Of a DNA stretch of 64,000 nucleotides, positions 26,601-34,235 are shown one piece after another; position 1 is the stretch's first letter; every line of letters starts with the position of its first letter. The stretch spans positions 1 through 64,000 of IMG/VR virus record IMGVR_UViG_3300032307_000370, one strand, 5' to 3'. The position numbers were made by a program, and so were the translations under genes. Source of the stretch: a virus. Under the pieces are notes generated by a model that was not told the origin of the DNA, did not search any database, and worked only from the letters and a program-made list of their open reading frames with translations.

Positions 26601-28274
26601 CCATTTGTTAATAGAAATGTATTAGGTGATTTATTATATACAACAACAGGTAAACTATTAGCATTACTACAAGATACTTCTAATAACAAATTTTTATCTC
26701 AGTATAATTATTCAACCGGTGTTTTAGAAATTGATATAAATATTAATTCCATAAACACACCATACGGTTTGTTTATTTGGAATAATCAAATTTATATGAC
26801 TTCCGGATTTGGACAAATATATGAAGTTAATTTAAATTTCCCATATACCATAACATTAATACAAAATTTACCTGTTGGTATTGGTGGGGCATCAAGTATA
26901 CCAGAGTGTTCTGATAGCGAATTCTACACAAGTGGGGCAACCCCAACACCAACACCAACTGTAACACCAACACCAACTGTAACACCAACGGATCCACCAC
27001 CAACACCAAGTATTACTCCAACCAACACAAAAACACCAACAGTAACACCAACCAAAACAACCACTCAAACTCCAACGCCTACGTCTACACCAACCCCAAC
27101 TAATCCAATAGGTGGATGTTGTCCTGAAAATTATAATTTACCATATAAAAATCCGGTATCAATAAATGGTGTTACATTAATACCAACAAATATTGGATCT
27201 GTTAATCAAGGTTCATCCATAACTTTTGTTCCGTCATGTGAATCATCAACAATTACAATTACACAACCATTATTATTGGGTCAAAATTCATTCACATATA
27301 CAATATCTTTTAGTAATCCTGTAAATAATGTTACATTAAGATTATCAAATTATAGATTTTTACCTACAGGTGTTGACTCGTTTACGATTACAACAAATTC
27401 AGGTAATCCAACTATAACTTCATGTCAATACTGTTGCGCAACGATTGCCGGTAACGTGATTACCGCAACACAAGATTTAACAAACATATTTTGTAATAGC
27501 ACATTTGGTATTGGTAGTGGTTTATTTACTTTCACCGCAACCAATCCATTTACAGTATTAACAATATCAGGTCCGGGGAATGGATCTTCTGTGGTTTACG
27601 CATCGTTATGTGATTTTGATGCAATACCTGCAGTGACACCAACTCCAACCCCAACTTTAACATCAACACCAACTTCAACTCAAGAACCAATATATTTACC
27701 ATATTTAGTGAGAAATTGTTGTACAGGAGTTTCATTATATGCAAACTTACCAAGTTCATTTGTATCGGGTGATATTATCTCTGATACAAATAACAATTGT
27801 TATACTGTTATATCAGTACAAGTCGGTACTGTAACAATAGGATGGTCAAATGCAACATATAGTAGCTGTTTAGATTGTATTACTGAAAATCCTTGTGTTA
27901 CCCCAACACCAACACCAACTAAAACAAAAACACCAACACCAACTGTTACCCCAACTAAAACACCATCGGTAACTCTATCAAAAACACCAACACAAACACC
28001 AACAAAAACTGTAACTCCAACTAAAACACCAACTAAAACACCAACAAATACACCAACACCAACCTCAACCCCAAGTTGTTTTTATTATAGAATTGTTAAT
28101 AATAATGAAACAAAAGATGTCTCAATAACATTTACACCTTGTTGTGATACTGAGATATCTCCATTAATAATTTCAGCATTAGGCGCAACATCAATTTGTT
28201 CAAGCACAACACCATCAGTTCCGGCTAATGTTGTTGTTACTTTACTTGGGGCTTGTCCTACTTGTAGTCAATAA
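23637..28274 (+). CDS. Giant modular Thr/Pro-linker surface protein (TP4)
   Basis: The 1545-residue protein is a chain of modules joined by short TPTPTVTPT linkers. It has an N-terminal domain with [15 protein letters not shown] (1 to about 90), a Cys module ending [10 protein letters not shown], and three copies of a domain of about 165 residues (CP.C...LP... [36 protein letters not shown]). Two copies of a YVTN/propeller-like domain of about 240 residues follow the pattern [18 protein letters not shown] and [18 protein letters not shown]. Then come another Cys module ([10 protein letters not shown]), a TPTKTP tract and a C-terminal Cys module ([11 protein letters not shown] to CPTCSQ). It is the largest and most modular of the four TP proteins and ends the adhesin region before the polymerase gene. 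It is likely a long surface fibre or host-binding protein. Confidence 0.75.
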   Translation: MNYDFNFIGYYNSKPSWVAYDGATPLTIRWNSNGYWEMIGWEGIFCGEPRSTDSDSFPDTGWYIYDPNNNCSDTSFDVSMGSCPLPGVATFQSCCDSNVIIRVSDVPSSFFPLSNNSYLLQSSGFVGCVNPADLSLTPTISVAFIDLIEQIGGCGPCTIDYPCVDPIICPDCEYVANLPELDNSYTYLNGLTISASGSGSVTVYDPSYGPLGEGCNFTSNLIGPIWLGQNGSFTYTLTFSSPVNNIAIRLWLINLGETFTFTTNAGDPTLISCDNCCVDINGNIVGRTAECDSPTSSDTGIGLIRISSISTFTVLTITGPGGGNGSIIDICEDSLTPIISPTPTPTPTIIPPTPTPTPVCPICPNVSTLPPVGSSVIINGVTVTASGFGNIVSTTFSGVLAWCMTPPGSALNTIFLGSGVGPTSFTYILTFSSPVNNIVIRLINYSITPSNTESFTFTTNTGNPTLSSCDYCCATINGNVVTATYCPSGSPDPQNGGGTFTISNPSPFTSLSISGPGGAAGTIVDICTDSVQPPVTPTPTPTVTPTDPPPTQSNTPTPTPEPINVDCFPLIMTRLDTSSPFSVGLYSYNPTLNITTYLNLPQSLNMLGQSMTNTSTKLWICQDTVGIREWNITLNPWSAVWSRDIAPPSAIPPPFNWLAAALCVYRDPITNIVNPNLLVSEGFGNTGFDIVLVDISGSVWSKTTLYQLSNLSSDRQISEVVMNNNGKMITIGFDTTTNQKYVTQFHYVGGSWQVQIDIPIPITTYIHSFFQWNGFFYIGSFTGELYTIQTSPPYTTSYLGNFLQIRSFDSGQDPDCITLEFTVPDVTPTVTPTPTVTPTDPPPTPSITPTNTLTPTVTPTTGVPCLDDCNILLNSGGDIYLYDFVLGTTTYLNPYIVGFIPPNSPDIAHTSNKIFMYTLTQIYEYNYTNCPFSATYNRTINIPAPYMLGNGLTAKNNTTLISTNGFSFGTFWYEIDITNTIAATNLYYPFVNRNVLGDLLYTTTGKLLALLQDTSNNKFLSQYNYSTGVLEIDININSINTPYGLFIWNNQIYMTSGFGQIYEVNLNFPYTITLIQNLPVGIGGASSIPECSDSEFYTSGATPTPTPTVTPTPTVTPTDPPPTPSITPTNTKTPTVTPTKTTTQTPTPTSTPTPTNPIGGCCPENYNLPYKNPVSINGVTLIPTNIGSVNQGSSITFVPSCESSTITITQPLLLGQNSFTYTISFSNPVNNVTLRLSNYRFLPTGVDSFTITTNSGNPTITSCQYCCATIAGNVITATQDLTNIFCNSTFGIGSGLFTFTATNPFTVLTISGPGNGSSVVYASLCDFDAIPAVTPTPTPTLTSTPTSTQEPIYLPYLVRNCCTGVSLYANLPSSFVSGDIISDTNNNCYTVISVQVGTVTIGWSNATYSSCLDCITENPCVTPTPTPTKTKTPTPTVTPTKTPSVTLSKTPTQTPTKTVTPTKTPTKTPTNTPTPTSTPSCFYYRIVNNNETKDVSITFTPCCDTEISPLIISALGATSICSSTTPSVPANVVVTLLGACPTCSQ
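24141..24636 (+). repeat. TP4 domain C, copy 1
   Basis: Encodes a domain of about 165 residues from [13 protein letters not shown] to IIDICEDS, matching the copies at 24714 and 27117. Confidence 0.75.
24714..25226 (+). repeat. TP4 domain C, copy 2
   Basis: Encodes [16 protein letters not shown] to TIVDICTDS. It shares [24 protein letters not shown] and SISGPGG with the other two copies. Confidence 0.75.
27117..27622 (+). repeat. TP4 domain C, copy 3
   Basis: Encodes [19 protein letters not shown] to ASLCDFD, with the same [24 protein letters not shown] and ISGPGNG landmarks. It is separated from copy 2 by the two propeller-like domains. Confidence 0.75.
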
Positions 28275-28275
28275 T

Positions 28276-28304
28276 TTGACTTAAAATTATTTTTATATTA
28301 TACT
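28276..28304 (+). promoter_or_regulatory. Sigma70-like (early) promoter TTGACT-N17-TATACT
   Basis: TTGACT at 28276-28281 and TATACT at 28299-28304 with exactly 17 bases between. The same two hexamers at the same spacing precede the gp32 gene at 58991-59019. It is upstream of the DNA polymerase gene. Confidence 0.75.
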
Positions 28305-28320
28305 TATTAGTATAAGGTGA

Positions 28321-28365
28321 ATGTCGTTATACACGGCAGCCAATGAACCAATATTAATAATATGA
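28321..28365 (+). CDS. Possible 14-residue leader peptide overlapping the polymerase start
   Basis: ATG at 28321 preceded by the ribosome-binding-like AAGGTGA, encoding MSLYTAANEPILII. Its TGA at 28363-28365 overlaps the polymerase ATG (ATGA). The polymerase start itself has no visible Shine-Dalgarno sequence, so coupled translation is possible. It is short enough to be a coincidence. Confidence 0.35.
   Translation: MSLYTAANEPILII
28322..28338 (+). promoter_or_regulatory. Small RNA hairpin in the polymerase leader
   Basis: TGTCG / CGGCA can form a 5-bp stem (one G-U) with a 7-base loop TTATACA. T4 gp43 represses its own mRNA through a hairpin of about this size. Here the hairpin overlaps the leader ATG rather than the polymerase ATG, so the parallel is tentative. 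Confidence 0.3.
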
Positions 28366-31145
28366 TATCACAAGAAGAAATTAAAAGTTTCCTAGAAGGA
28401 AATGACCCTGAAGAGCACATAGTTGCCGTAGAGTTTGATTATGTATCAGACCACATTTTTAAAATCAAAGAAGTACCGGGAAAAGGTAAGGTTGTTCAAC
28501 AAGATTCTCTCATAGCATTCGCTTGGGTTGGTGATCTACGTGGTCTTAACTTTTACGAAGGGTCCAAAGCTTTACAAAAACAAGCAATGGGTAAATACGG
28601 TATTGTTATAGATAAACTCCGAACAGATGGTAATGAACGATTAGAAAATGGTTTAACTTATATGGTTAAATCAATTAAAGGTTATCGGTCATTAACCCAA
28701 TTTTTCCGTGACGGAGGAATTGACCCGTGGGGTGAAAAAGCAAAAGACAAGATATTAATGGTTTCCCCTGTAGAACAATACCTCATCTCAAAAGAGAAAA
28801 GATTGTTTAAAGGATTTGAAGAATACAATGATATTACAAGATTTGTATTTGACCTTGAGACGACCGCGTTAGAACCAAAAGACGGTCGTATCTTCATGAT
28901 CGGGATGAAAACAAATAAAGGATTCCAAAAAGTTATTGAATGTTCAAATGAAGATGAGGAACGAGCAGGTCTTGTTGAATTCTTCAGAACAATTGATGAT
29001 ATTAAACCATCAATTATTGCGGGTTACAATTCAGCAAACTTTGACTGGTTTTGGATTTTTGAAAGATGTAAAGCATTACATTTAGATATCAAAAAGATTG
29101 CGGTATCAATGAACGGTAAGAAAACAATCTCACAAAAAGAATCAATGTTAAAATTAGCAAATGAGGTTGAACGATATAACCAAGTTCAAATGTGGGGTTA
29201 TAATGTAATTGATATCATCCATTCAGTTCGTAGAGCACAAGCAATCAATTCCAATATTAAAGAGGCAGGTTTGAAGTATATTACGAAATATATTGACGCT
29301 GAGGCAAAAGACCGTATCTATATTGATCATACAAGTATTGGTCCAATGTACGCCGAGAAAGAAGAATATTGGTTGAATGTTGAGAATGGTAAATATAAAA
29401 GAGTTGGTATTGATCCAAAGGTGGATGAAATATGTGTGAGACGAGGAGATGTATATCTTAAAACAACGGGGGACGACATAGTTGAGCGTTATCTTGACGA
29501 TGACCTTGAAGAAACGTTAGTTGTGGATGATGAGTTCAACCAAGCAACGTTTCTATTAGCATCATTGGTTCCAACAACATATGAGAGAGCATCCACAATG
29601 GGAACCGCAACACTATGGAAAATGGTAATGTTAGCTTGGTCTTATAAATACGGATTAGCTATTCCTAAGAAAGAAGAGAGAAGAAACTTTGTTGGTGGAT
29701 TATCCCGATTACTTAAAGTAGGTTATTCTAAGGACGTATTAAAACTTGACTACTCGTCACTATACCCATCCATTCAGTTAGTTCACGATGTGTTCCCTGA
29801 GTGTGATATAACGGGAGCGATGAAGGGATTGTTAACCTACTTCCGTAACTCTCGTATTATGTATAAGAATTTGGCTGCGGAATATAAGAATATTGATAAA
29901 AAGAAATCAACATCTTATGACCGTAAACAATTACCAATTAAGATCTTTATTAACGCATTCTTTGGATCATTATCCGCACCACAAGTATTTCCATGGGGAG
30001 ATATTGATATGGGGGAACAAATTACTTGTACGGGTAGACAATACTTAAGACAGATGTTAAACTTCTTCAGTAAGAGAGGATATAGTCCTTTGGTATGTGA
30101 TACCGATGGTATGAACTTCTCATTACCTGAGGGTGGTGTTGATGATAGAGTTTATATCGGTAAAGGTAATAATTGGTTAGTTAAAGAAGGTAAGGAGTAT
30201 CGCGGATATGATGCCGATGTTGCTGAGTTTAATGACATTTTTATGAAAGGTGAAATGGGACTTGATTGTGACGGAACTTGGGATTCATGTATTAACTTGG
30301 CTCGTAAGAACTATGCCACTATGGAACATAATGGTAAGATCAAATTAACAGGTAATAGTATCAAATCTAAAAAGATGCCAAAGTACATTGAGAAGTTCTT
30401 AGATAAAGGAGTAAAACAATTACTTAAAGGTGAGGGTAAAGAATTTATTGAGTGGTATTACGAATACATACAAAAAATATTTGACCAAAGAATCCCATTA
30501 GCTGAAATTGCATCTAAGGCGAAAGTTAAATTAACGATTGAGGATTACATCAAACGTAGTAAACAAACAACCAAAGCTGGTAATCTTAATTCACGAATGG
30601 CACATATGGAACTTCTTATTAGAGATGGAGTTCAAGCAAATCTTGGGGATATGATTCTTTATGTTAATAACGGTACAAAAGCGTCTCATGGTGATGTTCA
30701 AAAAGTGAATGAGAAAATGACAAAGAAAGAAAAAGACGCTTACTTTGAGAAACACGGTAAGATGCCGGTACTTGGTTCACACATTGAATTAAACTGTTAT
30801 CGTATTGACCCTTCAGATTTAGAAAACAATCCTGAAATGTTGGGAGAATATAATATCCAAAGAGCGATTGCAACATTTAATAAACGAGTAGAACCTTTAT
30901 TAATTGTATTTGATGATGAGGTTAGAGATACTTTGTTAATTAAAAATCCTGAAGATAGAAGTTTTTATACAACAGAACAGTGTAGATTAATTAATGGTAA
31001 ACCATTTAGTCCTGAGGATCAGGATGATATTTATGAAAACTTAATTAAAATGGAACAAGGAGAAGTTGAGTTTTGGGAATCCGTTGGAATTGACCCTAAT
31101 TATATGTACGAGTTGGCCGAAGAAGGTTGGGAACAACACGTTTAA
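28362..31145 (+). CDS. 43: Family B replicative DNA polymerase (T4 gp43-like)
   Basis: The 927-residue protein is close to T4 gp43 (898). Its 3'-5' exonuclease motif I is RFVFDLETTAL (Asp164, Glu166) and motif II is IIAGYNSANFDWFWIF. Polymerase motif A is VLKLDYSSLYPSIQLVHD (near 460), motif B KIFINAFFGSLSAP (near 525), and motif C LVCDTDGMNFS (near 580). Motif C has Gly in place of the usual Ser of DTDS. It performs leading- and lagging-strand synthesis with proofreading. It is expressed from its own sigma70-like promoter, separate from the replication operon at 59052. The C-terminal end (ELAEEGWEQHV) would contact a sliding clamp in T4, but no clamp gene lies in the window. Confidence 0.97.
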   Translation: MISQEEIKSFLEGNDPEEHIVAVEFDYVSDHIFKIKEVPGKGKVVQQDSLIAFAWVGDLRGLNFYEGSKALQKQAMGKYGIVIDKLRTDGNERLENGLTYMVKSIKGYRSLTQFFRDGGIDPWGEKAKDKILMVSPVEQYLISKEKRLFKGFEEYNDITRFVFDLETTALEPKDGRIFMIGMKTNKGFQKVIECSNEDEERAGLVEFFRTIDDIKPSIIAGYNSANFDWFWIFERCKALHLDIKKIAVSMNGKKTISQKESMLKLANEVERYNQVQMWGYNVIDIIHSVRRAQAINSNIKEAGLKYITKYIDAEAKDRIYIDHTSIGPMYAEKEEYWLNVENGKYKRVGIDPKVDEICVRRGDVYLKTTGDDIVERYLDDDLEETLVVDDEFNQATFLLASLVPTTYERASTMGTATLWKMVMLAWSYKYGLAIPKKEERRNFVGGLSRLLKVGYSKDVLKLDYSSLYPSIQLVHDVFPECDITGAMKGLLTYFRNSRIMYKNLAAEYKNIDKKKSTSYDRKQLPIKIFINAFFGSLSAPQVFPWGDIDMGEQITCTGRQYLRQMLNFFSKRGYSPLVCDTDGMNFSLPEGGVDDRVYIGKGNNWLVKEGKEYRGYDADVAEFNDIFMKGEMGLDCDGTWDSCINLARKNYATMEHNGKIKLTGNSIKSKKMPKYIEKFLDKGVKQLLKGEGKEFIEWYYEYIQKIFDQRIPLAEIASKAKVKLTIEDYIKRSKQTTKAGNLNSRMAHMELLIRDGVQANLGDMILYVNNGTKASHGDVQKVNEKMTKKEKDAYFEKHGKMPVLGSHIELNCYRIDPSDLENNPEMLGEYNIQRAIATFNKRVEPLLIVFDDEVRDTLLIKNPEDRSFYTTEQCRLINGKPFSPEDQDDIYENLIKMEQGEVEFWESVGIDPNYMYELAEEGWEQHV

Positions 31146-31163
31146 TTTCCTAAATGATGAGGT

Positions 31164-31511
31164 TTAAGACATCTTCAACCCGTCTGAAGATAGTATATAC
31201 CAGTTTCCTTCAACAAACTGAAACTGTACACAAGCCCCCCAATCTAATTGGAGTTCGTCCCATTCCTCATCAATTTTTCCAATGTCAGGTAATACCCTAA
31301 CATTTGTTAATACTTTTACTATTATTTTTTGATTTTTTGTGGAATCTAAAGTTATAACTGTTTCATCCACATCTTTAGCGATAATTAATTTTTCGCCATT
31401 AGAATTGTAATTAGGTACAGATACGATCATATAATCAACCGGTAAAGTTGGTTGTGATTGTACTGTCTTAGTTATAACTTTTCTTTGTGGTATTTTAATA
31501 ATTTCCGGCAT
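31164..31511 (-). CDS. Hypothetical virion-block protein (115 aa)
   Basis: The 115-residue protein, MPEIIKIPQRKVITKTVQSQ onward, is beta-rich: the pattern VITLDSTKNQKIIVKVL and VQFQFVEGNWYILSSDG suggests a small beta-barrel or sandwich, as in phage neck or decoration proteins. It starts one base after the stop of the gp13-like gene, is transcribed with it, and is last in the minus-strand block, facing the polymerase gene. No family is recognised. Confidence 0.6.
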   Translation of the reverse strand: MPEIIKIPQRKVITKTVQSQPTLPVDYMIVSVPNYNSNGEKLIIAKDVDETVITLDSTKNQKIIVKVLTNVRVLPDIGKIDEEWDELQLDWGACVQFQFVEGNWYILSSDGLKMS

Positions 31512-31512
31512 A

Positions 31513-32637
31513 TTAGATTACATATATTTGTCTTGGCATTGCTCTAAACTTAAGAGATTTATTTAAGTTTTCAGCAATTAACGCTTCTCGTTCCATTACT
31601 TTCTCAGGTTTTAATCTTGTCAATCTACCTTCAGGTCCGATAAGTTCATCTATAAGTTTTGTTTTTTCATCTTTCGCTTCAGTAGCTAATGATGTGTAAT
31701 CCATAGTTAATTCAGAATCAGGGGTTTTGATGTTACCACTAAACTTACCTCTAACTCTTGCTAACGTTTCTTTACAATAAGCGGTAAACCATCTACGAAC
31801 CCAAACTTGTGCCGGATTATTTAGATCTGACCAAGACATTTGTTGGAATGGTACATCCGATGGCATTTGAATTATATCAGGGTTATTTTTTAAACAATCG
31901 TCCTTATCTTCTTCACAAGCATCATAATACCAATACCATACTCTACCTTTATTTAATGAACCATTACCAAAATCAAATTTTCCACCAGGAACATTCATTA
32001 AGTGAATGGCCTTTTTACCATCAGGTAATGCGGTAATTCTATATGTTAAATCACCTTGTATAATTCTTCTTTGGATATTAATTTCTTGCATTCTTAACAA
32101 CATATCAAATGCTGGCATCATAAAGTAACTACCTGCCAAGTTTCCCATTTGGGCAAACCCCGCAGGTCCTGCTAAACCACCACCAGCAATACCACCAAAA
32201 GTCCACGGATCAATTAATGTATTGTTTAACTCTGCCGGTGAAAACCATAATAATTCATTTATTTCTCTACACGCAGGGATTTCATAAATTTGTTGGTTCT
32301 CAACTAATTGTATATAATCTTTTTTCAGAACATAATCACCACCGGCTTGTAACCCAACAATCTTGGAATAAGCGTAAGTGTATCTTGTTTCGTAATCCAA
32401 ACTTTTCGTGATGAATGCTTTTGCAACTGATTGAGTTTCTATATTCAAACCCCAAAGATTAGACCACTGAGATTCAATCAACCAATCTTGTATGTATTGT
32501 GAGTAATCATCAATAGAGAATTCCAATAGAGTATCCATTTGTTCATCCTCTAATTCAACACTACGAAGTGGTGCACCTAATAGGTGACGAATTCTCGTGT
32601 ATAATTTACTTCTTTCTGGTTCTGAAATTATTGACAT
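31513..32637 (-). CDS. Neck (head-closure) protein, gp13-like candidate
   Basis: The 374-residue protein opens SKLYTRIRHLLGAPLRSVEL then EDEQMDTLLEFSIDDYSQYI. The pattern LGAP...VEL..EQ...LLE.A...Y is found near the N-terminus of neck proteins annotated gp13 in T4-like cyanophages, as recalled. T4 gp13 is 309 residues. A Gly/Ala-rich loop (FGGIAGGGLAGPAGFAQMGN) and the aromatic segment VWYWYYDACEEDKDDC follow. A late-type motif lies 11 bases upstream on the same strand. The function would be sealing the head after packaging and joining the tail. The assignment is tentative. Confidence 0.5.
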   Translation of the reverse strand: MSIISEPERSKLYTRIRHLLGAPLRSVELEDEQMDTLLEFSIDDYSQYIQDWLIESQWSNLWGLNIETQSVAKAFITKSLDYETRYTYAYSKIVGLQAGGDYVLKKDYIQLVENQQIYEIPACREINELLWFSPAELNNTLIDPWTFGGIAGGGLAGPAGFAQMGNLAGSYFMMPAFDMLLRMQEINIQRRIIQGDLTYRITALPDGKKAIHLMNVPGGKFDFGNGSLNKGRVWYWYYDACEEDKDDCLKNNPDIIQMPSDVPFQQMSWSDLNNPAQVWVRRWFTAYCKETLARVRGKFSGNIKTPDSELTMDYTSLATEAKDEKTKLIDELIGPEGRLTRLKPEKVMEREALIAENLNKSLKFRAMPRQIYVI

Positions 32638-32648
32638 AGTTTTTATTT

Positions 32649-32656
32649 TATAAATA
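32649..32656 (-). promoter_or_regulatory. Late-type promoter motif GA-TATTTATA (minus strand)
   Basis: Read on the minus strand, GATATTTATA ends 11 bases before the ATG of the gp13-like gene. Confidence 0.5.
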
Positions 32657-32658
32657 TC

Positions 32659-33753
32659 TTACTTTTTAGTTCTCAACAGATACAACTCATTAACAAACTC
32701 CCAATTTACGTGATCCCAAAACTTTTTAATATACTCGTCTCGTTTATTTCTATAACGTAAATAATATGCGTGTTCCCAAACATCAAGACCTAATAAAGGG
32801 TAACCCCCATCTTTAACAACACTCATCATAGGGTTATCTTGGTTTGGTGTTGATACGACTTTTAATCTTCCTGTCTTAGTAAGAACCAACCATACCCATC
32901 CTGAACCAAATCTATCCATGGCAGATTGATTAAATTCATCCTTCATTTTTTTTATGTTACCATATTGTTTGGTAATTTTTTCGTATACCTCACCACTTGG
33001 TTTTTGTCTTTTAGGTGATAACATTTTCCAAAACAATGCGTGATTAAAAGCACCACCAGCATTATTTCTAATTGTTGTATTGTATTTACCGATTGTTTTT
33101 ACAATATCTTCTAACTCAACATCACCATAATCTTTTTTGGATAACGCATCGTTTAATTTTTTAACATAACCTTTATAATGTTTGTTATAATGAACATCCA
33201 TAGTTTCAGGATCAACAAACTTATTTAATGCCGAATATGAATATGGTAATTTCTCAATACCAATTTTTTTCATTTCCATTATAAAGTTTTCACGGATATT
33301 TTGTTTTTCAACTAATATAAGTTGTTCATTGATTAAATTGATTTTTTTACCAATACCAACTAACCCTTCATACATTAACTTTTCATATTGGGGGAAATCA
33401 CGTTCAAATTTTTTAATAACTGAACCAGCTTCTGAGTTTGCTTCATCTTCATTTGGACCTCCAATATCAGGACCCCTCTCAACACCTTTAGTTGATCGTT
33501 GCCATTCGTGTACCCATTCGTGAGCCAATGTTCTACAAACATCACGATTTATTCGTCCTCTAGTTAACACTTTAAGTTCAGAATTATCGTTTCTACTTCC
33601 AGTTGACATACCTTCAGTTTTTTCACCCAAAAATAAAACAGTAACATCATTATTAACAGGATATTTTTTTTGTAAGTATTTTAGGAAATCTCCGACTAAT
33701 TCTTTGTCCTCTTTGGACATATCGCATTTTATATGTTTAATAGTTACTTTCAT
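32659..33753 (-). CDS. Metalloprotease-like domain fused to Fe/Mn superoxide dismutase
   Basis: The 364-residue protein has two domains. Residues 1 to about 150 contain HEWVH at 78-82, an HExxH zinc-protease motif, with acidic NEDEANSEAG at 101-110 as a possible third-ligand helix. Residues about 160-364 are a complete Fe/Mn superoxide dismutase. The metal ligands read His188 (MDVHYNKHYKGYV), His238 (GGAFNHALFWKML), Asp324 and His328 (GLDVWEHAYYLRYRNKRDEY), with the family strand GSGWVWLVLT. The dismutase would convert superoxide to peroxide and oxygen; the protease substrate is unknown. It has its own late-type motif and a terminator upstream. The combination is unusual for a phage. It could be a virion protein or a host-stress countermeasure. 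Confidence 0.85.
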   Translation of the reverse strand: MKVTIKHIKCDMSKEDKELVGDFLKYLQKKYPVNNDVTVLFLGEKTEGMSTGSRNDNSELKVLTRGRINRDVCRTLAHEWVHEWQRSTKGVERGPDIGGPNEDEANSEAGSVIKKFERDFPQYEKLMYEGLVGIGKKINLINEQLILVEKQNIRENFIMEMKKIGIEKLPYSYSALNKFVDPETMDVHYNKHYKGYVKKLNDALSKKDYGDVELEDIVKTIGKYNTTIRNNAGGAFNHALFWKMLSPKRQKPSGEVYEKITKQYGNIKKMKDEFNQSAMDRFGSGWVWLVLTKTGRLKVVSTPNQDNPMMSVVKDGGYPLLGLDVWEHAYYLRYRNKRDEYIKKFWDHVNWEFVNELYLLRTKK

Positions 33754-33757
33754 TAAT

Positions 33758-33765
33758 CATAAATA
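33758..33765 (-). promoter_or_regulatory. Late-type promoter motif GA-TATTTATG (minus strand)
   Basis: On the minus strand GATATTTATG lies 4 bases before the ATG at 33753, unusually close. It follows a terminator, which supports a fresh start of transcription here. Confidence 0.4.
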
Positions 33766-33779
33766 TCATATAAAACAAA

Positions 33780-33801
33780 AAACCCACCGAGTGGTGGGTT
33801 T
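33780..33801 (-). terminator. Rho-independent terminator
   Basis: Perfect 9-bp stem AAACCCACC / GGTGGGTTT with loop GAGT. On the minus strand it is followed by TTTTGTTTT. It ends the transcript of the gene at 33808-34194. Confidence 0.85.
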
Positions 33802-33807
33802 ATAATA

Positions 33808-34194
33808 TTATTTTTCTCCTTCAGGATTTTCAACTTCTTCTTCAGATGGTGGTTCCTCTTCAGGTGTTACCGGTTCAACAAGTAAACCTAAATTCATTGC
33901 TTTAGTTTCTAAACACGTAAATAACGATTCAAAACTTTGACCTGATGGTCTTCCCATGCTAACCATAGCAGTATTGATATCATTTTTACATTTTACAAAT
34001 TCTTCTTTATTGTTAATTGATCTACAACTTTGGGGTATTTGATCCATTGTTAATCCGTTAGCATCAAAACACTCCATAAAATCTTCTATTGTAGATTCAA
34101 ATAATAAACCTTTTTGTTTCAAATATCTTTCTTCGGCAAGTAAATTAACTTGTTGTGTTTTTCTAATTTTAGTTTGACTTCTACTGTTACTCAT
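33808..34194 (-). CDS. Hypothetical acidic-tailed protein (128 aa)
   Basis: The 128-residue protein has a basic N-terminus (SNSRSQTKIRKTQQVN), a helical middle with three spaced cysteines (MECFDANG, QSCRSINN, VKCKNDI) plus FTCLETK, and a Pro/Glu tail (TPEEEPPSEEEVENPEGEK). No family is recognised. It has a late-type motif upstream and a strong terminator downstream, so it forms its own transcription unit. That pattern fits an abundant virion or assembly protein. Confidence 0.6.
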   Translation of the reverse strand: MSNSRSQTKIRKTQQVNLLAEERYLKQKGLLFESTIEDFMECFDANGLTMDQIPQSCRSINNKEEFVKCKNDINTAMVSMGRPSGQSFESLFTCLETKAMNLGLLVEPVTPEEEPPSEEEVENPEGEK

Positions 34195-34210
34195 AATTTA
34201 TATGTTTCCA

Positions 34211-34218
34211 AATAAATA
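34211..34218 (-). promoter_or_regulatory. Late-type promoter motif GA-TATTTATT (minus strand)
   Basis: On the minus strand GATATTTATT ends 16 bases before the ATG at 34194, in the gap after the SNF2 helicase gene. Confidence 0.45.
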
Positions 34219-34235
34219 TCATAAAAAAACAAATA

